Below the pieces are notes generated by a model that worked only from the letters and a program-made list of their open reading frames with translations, did no database searches and was not told the origin of the DNA. The position numbers and the translations under genes were made by a program. From Cymodocea nodosa (taxonomy: Eukaryota > Streptophyta > Magnoliopsida > Alismatales > Cymodoceaceae), in contig CM072345.1 of assembly GCA_036874045.1 (NCBI GenBank), positions 4,489,501 to 4,553,500 on the forward strand: DNA of 64,000 nt. Direction: 5' to 3'. Of the stretch, positions 58,119 to 64,000 are shown one piece after another. The number at the start of each line of letters is the position of its first letter. The first letter of the stretch is position 1.

Positions 58119-59597
58119 TGTTGAGTATTATGTTTTGATGATATGTACAAAACGAAAGTAATCATATTTAATCAATTACTATTATTTGTGAAAGTAAATT
58201 AAGAACATCATTAATACAAAAAAAGTTTAATGATATATATACTTGTCTATAATGGATCTATAATTATGCTAAGTTAAATAACTAGTTGTTAAGTTATACT
58301 AACTTTTCATTTAATTAAATGTTAACGTGTATTTTATTGTAAAGTATGATATGTTTTAAAGTTACAGTTCTATATCATGTACAGTGCATGTTTAGACAAC
58401 TTGTTAAGTTTGTACTTTATTTATAAAAAAGTCATATGAGAACTCGTTGAGTTATAAGCTTAAAGGTTAAAATAGTTCAATTGAAAACTCGTTGAGTTAG
58501 TGAATAAAACATTAAGTTTCATGAACGAACTTGTTAAGTTAGTATTATGCACGTAGTGAATTTAACGTTTACGAATGTTATATTGTATCACGTGATTTGC
58601 ACATGTTTAACTCATTAAGTTAACATTATTGCATGCATTGAGTTGCTATATTGAATATTAAGGCAACACATTAAGTTAGTATTATAAACTTAAAGTTATT
58701 ATTATTACATGTGATAAATATATTATTTCTTTAAAACATTTATTTATATATATTGGTTCATTGAGTTATCGTAATACAACAAAGTTAGTTCGTTGAGTTA
58801 ATTATAACACCACGAACTTAGTTTTGTTGAGTTAGCAACTTATACAACAAAGCATATTACGTGAATGACACATGTTGAACTTGTTAGGTTAGATGTATTG
58901 AGTTATAAATCTACTTGTTTTACTCTTTTAGTTAGCATTAACACAACTTGTTATTATATTTAACGAAAAATTTTAAATGAGAAAGTTATTTTACAGAAAA
59001 TTTTTAAAGGATCTAGGATTGATGATTCAAGAAAATTAGAGAAGAAAACGTAAACCAGAACGTGTGTATTTCGAAATTTGAATTTGAAAGTAACATAGAA
59101 GACATGAAGAGTGGAGACTGATCATGAATGAATGTGGAAGTCATGCTTGAATTGGAAAGTAACTATAAAAGGCATAGAATTCTCATTGATCAATAATCTC
59201 TACACACTTGAAGAAATATACTTTTAGGGATCAACACCTCTTAGAAGGAAGTAACTTCGATGAAGAAGAGAAAGTCAGATATTTGTCACTAAATATTTGC
59301 AGAAGAAGAAGAAGAAGAAAAGAAAAAATATCGAACAGGGAGAAATGTTTTAAATTTTGCAAATTAGTGTTCTCTATTTTGAAATTATGAAATTGATTAG
59401 ATGAAACATTGTATAGATATATCATTATATCTATAATTTCTAAGGAGAATTAAATTGTATATTGCAATTAAAATCTTGAATAAAATGATTTAAATAAAAT
59501 AATATCTTGACTTATTTTAACTTTGAAGTTTCAATTATAGTTGAAAATGTTGAAAAACACAATTCACCCCCCTTTTGTGTAGCCATTCGATCCTACA
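58119..59597 (+). repeat. LTR of copia element E (1.48 kb)
   Basis: It starts TGTTGAGTATTATGTTTTGA and ends ATTCGATCCTACA. The next bases form an initiator-Met primer site, so it is a 5' LTR. The ending CACCCCCCTTTTGTGTAGCC resembles other copia LTR ends here. It is preceded by ATTGT (58114-58118), but there is no second end to compare. It contains many GTTGAGTTA and AACTCGTTGAGTT modules (58430-58900). Confidence 0.8.
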
Positions 59598-59770
59598 ATT
59601 GGTATCAGACTAGGTTAATAGTCTTTGATATAAGATCGATACCAATACAATTGGTATTAGAGTAGGTTAATAGTCTTTGATATAAGATCGATACTAATAC
59701 AATTAATATCAGAGGCTTGTTAAAAATCTTTGATATAAAATTGATATCAACATAATTAATATCATAGCTT
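59598..59770 (+). repeat. Tandem 52-bp units, each containing a primer-binding-site copy
   Basis: Units start at 59598, 59650, 59702 and 59755 (partial) with ATTGGTATCAGACTAGG, ATTGGTATTAGAGTAGG, ATTAATATCAGAGGCTTG and ATTAATATCATAGC. All continue with a CTTTGATATAAnATnGATA segment. The first lies exactly at the LTR end and matches TGGTATCAGAGC at 10 of 12 bases. Confidence 0.88.
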
Positions 59771-59902
59771 ATTTTACCTTACATTGGTTTTAAATAAAAA
59801 TGAATATCTAAGCATAGGTTTAACTTTATTGATTTTAGACTCAACTAATATCGAAAGTTTTAAACTATTTAAAATCTTATAGGTTGAAAAATCTAAGGTT
59901 AG

Positions 59903-60014
59903 ATGGCTATTGGAAATGGTAATTTTTCCTTATATGAAGGCCAAAATCTTAATCGTCCTCTATTTTATGGAATACATTTTGAATATTGAAAATATAGGAT
60001 GACAGACTTTCCTA
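59903..60014 (+). pseudogene. Start of copia gag of element E (fossil fragment)
   Basis: An ATG at 59903 gives MAIGNGNFSLYEGQNLNRPL followed by FYGIHFEY and KYRMTDF, the classic N-terminus of copia UBN2-type gag (family form: SLYEGQNxNRPPxFDGxxYxYWKxRM). The reading is lost after about 60010, where gypsy element D begins in the opposite orientation. Confidence 0.75.
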
Positions 60015-60121
60015 GTTTGAAAATATTTAATTGAGTATCCTCATTACTATATGCTAATTTCATCACTCTAGTTTTACAATTTATAAATGCCCCTAATGTT
60101 GCTAAAAATGCCTTCCCAAAA

Positions 60122-61560
60122 TTAAAGATGTATCATGATTTTGATCTTAATTTGTTGGGAATTCAAAATCACAATAGCAATAAGATATATGAAGTTTTTG
60201 ACTTTAATTAGGACATCTTCTATTTTTCCTCTAGGGTATCTTATACTTCTATCTGCTAATTGAATGACAATCCTAGTAGGGATTAAGCTTTCTAATCCTA
60301 AGGATGCAAATATATCACTAAGCATAACATTTATACTTGCACCTAGGTCTATTAAAGTTCTTTCTAAAATGATATTTCCTATGGTGCATGATATAACAGA
60401 GATTCCTAGATCAGATAACTTTTTAAGAATTTGTGGTAGAAATAGAGAATTACTTTGCTTAACTAAAAGGACTTTCCTTAAAACTTTTTGCTCTCTTTTC
60501 TTAGTACACCAATCCTTAAGAAATTTAGCACAAGATGGCATTTTCTATAATAAATCTAACAAAGTAATGTTAACTTATACTTTTTCAAAAATTTCTCTCA
60601 TTTTTTCTTTTTTTTAGGAAATGTTTGTTGTAATCTTTCAAGATAATATGCTAATGATTATGACTTACAAGGTTCTTTTTCTTTTATTTCATTCTTTTGA
60701 TCATTTTTAGTCTCATTTTCAGATTCAGATTTTCTTCATTGATTTCTAAGTTTTCAAATATTACCTATTCATTGCCATTTCAAATTTTGTTCTTACTTAG
60801 CTCCACTTTGCTTTTTGTTTGAATTCTTAGTGGTATATCAATTTCAGATCTTAATGTTATACACACATCTTCCAGATTTTCATTACTTTTATGATGTTCT
60901 TGTATTTTATTTTCTTGAATTTGATCTTCTATTATTTTTAGTTTTAAATTACATTCTTTAAATTCTTTTTCATTGGTCTTTTCTTTTGTTTGTATATTTA
61001 GCAAATTATGCAGATCTTCAACATTAAAGTTTTCATTTGTGTTTTCATTTTGCATAACTTGAAATTTCATTGTTAATTCATCTAATACTTTTAACTTTCT
61101 TTTTAGATCATCTAGTCTCATTATATTCAATTTTTTATCAATTTTCATTATGGTTTTTTCTGTTTCATAGATGATATCGATTTTAGGTTCTAAATATTCC
61201 TCCCTATAATTCAATTGGCTGATTTCTGTTACTAATACATGTATTGTTTTAGTCTGTCCATGTTTTGTTCTACACTACACTCAAGTTTGTCATACCTATC
61301 CTAAACTTCCTTGTCTCTCGGCATATTACTTATTCTAAACTAACCATTAGTTGGGTAAACTATAAGATTCTCATACTCAGTTCTATTATATCGGATATAA
61401 TTCATTTGTTGTTCATGTGATCTAACCATCTGCAATCATCTCAGTTTCAAATAATCAGAAATGTCATAACCTTCCAAATTGTAGAATTCACATATGCTAA
61501 CTATCGGTTTTAGATATCTTTGAGCATAAGCATATGCTATATTTTCAATTATATAAAACA
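60122..61560 (-). pseudogene. Zinc-knuckle, linker and protease of element D (fossil)
   Basis: Minus strand: ICEFYNLEGYDISDYLKLRW just after the primer site, then YETEKTIMKIDKKLNIMRLD with a leucine-rich coiled coil, VCITLRSEIDIPLR (the gag-pro junction motif), MPSCAKFLKDWCTKKR, LFLPQILKKLSDLGISVISC and the protease core LIDLGASINVML, followed by QLADRSIRYPRGKIEDVLIK. DLGAS is the best-preserved active-site text in the window. Broken in several places. Confidence 0.83.
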
Positions 61561-61617
61561 CAACACTCCCTCTAATATTAAAACAAAATAACACTCACAG
61601 TTGCTTAGCTTCTCAAT

Positions 61618-61634
61618 CCCTAGCAATGGTGCTA
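61618..61634 (-). other. Primer-binding site of element D (tRNA-Asp-like)
   Basis: The minus strand reads TAGCACCATTGCTAGGG, 12 of 17 identical to the tRNA-Asp complement with all differences transitions. There is a single unit here, unlike the three units in element M. Confidence 0.75.
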
Positions 61635-61642
61635 GAAAAACT

Positions 61643-63630
61643 TGTTTAGTTGTTTGTGAAGTTAAATTAGAAAACCTATATTGTTCAATCAGATCTTGTC
61701 AATTATATATTAATAAATTCTTTTAAGGTAACAAACAACTTTTCCACATAAATTAGATATTAAGTCCAATTTGTATTTTTAACTACAAGTGCATAGTGTA
61801 TATTGTATTTGTGTACAAGTACAGGTCAATTCCATAGAGATTGAGTAAGAATTGTATACTATTTTAATTTTTATACCAGAGTTTATGTGTTAAATTAAGC
61901 ACTTCGTTGAGTTATTATTAATTCAATGGACTTAGTTCGTGGAGTTACAGCTAACTCAACGGACTAATCTCGTGGACTTAAGTTAACTCAATGAGCCTAC
62001 ATTTCCAGTTAAATGCTATTATTCACAAAGGAATTTGGCCATCCATTGGGCAGTTCCACAAAATGTAAATAACATCAATTAAACTTTTTAATATTAGTTA
62101 ATATGAGATTTATCATTAATCAATACTAACATTCAGATATTTCGAATAGTAACCATTAAGATTTTTTAGTATTCTGTATGAATCAATTTCAGTAAATAAT
62201 AAAACTATTTTCTATTTTCTGAATCAAACAAATATAAAACATTCACAATATTGATAATGATAACATTAATCATGATACAAAATAAACAATACAACACATT
62301 AATTCTAAATGTAAACATAGATAATTAGTTTTTTTTTTGATATTTTCGTTTTGATATGTTCTTGAAGATGAATGAAAGGTGAAATGTAAGAATCTCTATC
62401 GATAGTAAGAACTTCTATTACTACATGCGACATAATTACACCACTAAAAACTTAATCACTTATAATATTGCCTCCTCTCCCTATAGAATCGCAAACCAAG
62501 ACTTGTAAGTTGATCTCCTCTTCAGTATATTGGCATCAACTTAAAACTAAGGCTAGAAGCTTTATGATCTCTTGAGATATGAGTTGGTGCTTGGTGAAAA
62601 TGGCCTCCCTTCTTGCAACGTGATCACTCCTCATAGTGGTTGTCAGTCACCATGTTTGGCTCAAAATTGACCTAACATCTAGAAAGTATCCTCATAGACC
62701 TTCAATGGTTGGTTGGTAATTTTTAGTAGTGTTGTGGAGCTTCAGGGCACTTTCGACACTTCCTACAGTTAGCACAATCCTCCACTTTCACACACACTTT
62801 ACGCACTTTTCTCCTCTTCTTTTATATTCTTTTAATAATAAGTGCTTCTACTTATATGATCAATTGGATTTCCTTCATTCGTATCAACGATGGTGATTTC
62901 TTCTTCATTCCACGAGTTAATTCCTACGGATACATGCAATCATGGTTTTCCTACAAATTTCCTGTTTTTGCAACTACTATAGTGGTATGTTAGAAAATAA
63001 CTAGTCTATGGAGTTAGTGTAACTCAACAGACTTACTTTGTTGACTTAACTATAAAACACGTGCATAATTCTAACTTAACGAGTACAGATATTTCAGATA
63101 GTACAACTATATGTATTCGAAAACTTATATGCATTTCGGATAATTAGTGCCAACCTTCCGAAAGATAACTTAAGTCCCAGATCATGACATGTGTCCTTAG
63201 TAATTCTTATTAAAAAAATGTATTTCGGATACTTGCAAACCTAATTATCTGATATTTAGACACATTTTAGATAGTTATCATCTAACTTACCGAAAATCCA
63301 CTTAAGTCATATATTAAGGTTACAACACGTCCTTTAGGAAATAATAAAGTATTCTTTAAATGTTCAAAACATAACTATTCGGTACATAAAATGTAACTCT
63401 CTAAAATAACAGACATTTCGGATACTTAAGAATTACAAAGCCTGTAACCCACTAATAGTGTAGAAATATACTTAATTAACACTAATTCCTTAAAATTATG
63501 CAGATTCTTTCATTAAAGTATATAATAGTGTAATTATAACATAATGGTTTAATTCTCATATAATAAGCTAAATATAATGCAATTAACCATTATTTAACCA
63601 TTAATATTATGCACTTTTTCATTCTAAACA
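61643..63630 (-). repeat. 5' LTR of element D
   Basis: 1988 bp with TG...CA ends; sense start TGTTTAGAATGAAAAAGTGC at 63630 and end ...CAAACAACTAAACA at 61643. It has AACTATCCGAAA-type hairpin modules near 63080-63430, the TATA-like word near 62823, the conserved block 62380-62760 and AACTCAACG modules. Confidence 0.88.
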
Positions 63631-64000
63631 CATGACAATTAATGTTTCTAAAAATCTTGTTTCTTGTTCTGGAAATTCACTTACTAAAGTTGCTAAAATT
63701 TTAAGTACTTGTAATATTTAGAAACCTAAGCATGAAATTCAAAATATTGGTTTTGGACCTATTACTGTTTCTGCATGTTTTTTATTTGAAATTTCTTGTG
63801 CAGAAAAAGATTTTGTATGTACTGAAAATTTAAATACAAGTACAAAATCTTGGTATGATCTTATTGAAATGTATGAACATGACCAAAATAAATTAACATC
63901 TAATAAAAATTAGTTTGGTCTTTGTTATACATCTGAAAATAAAAAGAATGTTAATAAGAGCAATAATTCTATAAGTGAGTAAGAAACTAATGATAAATCA
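63631..64000 (+). other. Unassigned coding-like sequence at the window end
   Basis: One plus frame from an ATG near 63632 reads as a Ser/Asn/Lys-rich protein-like text (for example VSKNLVSCSGNSLTKVAKIL, later FLFEISCAEKDFVCTENL and STKSWYDLIEMYEHDQNK) with a few stops. Codon use is AT-rich like the retroelement genes around it. It may be internal sequence of copia element E on the far side of element D, but I recognise no domain, and the window ends before it can be settled. Confidence 0.35.

Larger units (their letters stand above)
60015..63630 (-). mobile_element. Element D: 5' part of an Athila-like gypsy element, minus strand
   Basis: Minus-strand order: 5' LTR 63630-61643, primer site 61634-61618, zinc-knuckle segment (about 61540-61300), coiled-coil and linker (61214-60640) and protease (60541 to about 60120), ending in the pre-RT segment near 60015. 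RT and everything after are absent from this position. It is the same family as A, X and M, and again has no capsid between primer site and knuckle. Broken fossil. Confidence 0.85.

Noticed and set aside
1-64000. tRNA, rRNA, organellar insertions or intact host genes
   Set aside because: The only tRNA-like words are primer sites; no cloverleaf, rDNA or plastid/mitochondrial sequence was recognised, and no long uninterrupted host ORF exists.

Overview
The window reads as a gene-poor, heterochromatin-like piece of a flowering-plant nuclear genome. It is clearly AT-rich and almost wholly made of nested LTR retrotransposons of two superfamilies. The first is Ty3/gypsy of the Athila type: tRNA-Asp-like primer sites, the 'LIDLG(A/V)' protease, an envelope-like ORF and a GAGGACAATGCAAAATG/GGTATGGGGG signal. 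The second is Ty1/copia: initiator-Met primer sites TGGTATCAGAGC, UBN2-type gag and a GGGGGAGATTGTTAG 3' boundary. Species cannot be told. I see no intact host gene, rRNA, tRNA or CRISPR array.

Layout. 1-~830: 3' tail and LTR piece of a copia element (+). ~831-5669: gypsy element A (-). 5670-5972: unexplained spacer. 5973-44496: gypsy complex X (+) with three LTR copies. Its middle LTR (11115-40102) is split by three insertions: a solo LTR (11306-13304), copia-type element B (13906-25450, itself hit by a solo gypsy LTR at 22942-25231) and gypsy element M (26006-39849). Its last LTR is split by another solo LTR (41720-43490). 44497-44704: poly-T and a 65-bp tandem repeat. 44705-48650: copia C (-). 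48651-55172: copia F (+). 55173-58118: 3' part of a gypsy element (-). 58119-~60014: copia LTR with a tandemly repeated primer site. ~60015-63630: 5' part of gypsy D (-). The last 370 bases are unassigned.

The order of insertion is readable because several junctions keep 5-bp target duplications: CATAT, GTCTA, CTCTT and TAACT. X came first, then the solo-LTR parent, B and M; the solo gypsy LTR came after B.

Three things stand out. Element M is complete at its ends (paired 2.2-kb LTRs, TSD TAACT) but has an unusual order: nucleocapsid/protease and integrase come first, then the envelope-like ORF, then the gag capsid, then an intron-less F-box-type gene copy just before the 3' end. Element B has copia-type LTRs, primer site and gag, but no pol that I can recognise; instead it has a second ORF sharing the envelope-like domain of M. 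Primer-binding-site regions are also repeatedly rearranged: a ~140-bp inverted duplication (7557-7881), a 32-bp triplication (28162-28259) and a 52-bp array (59598-59770). All elements are degraded and are described as fossils.
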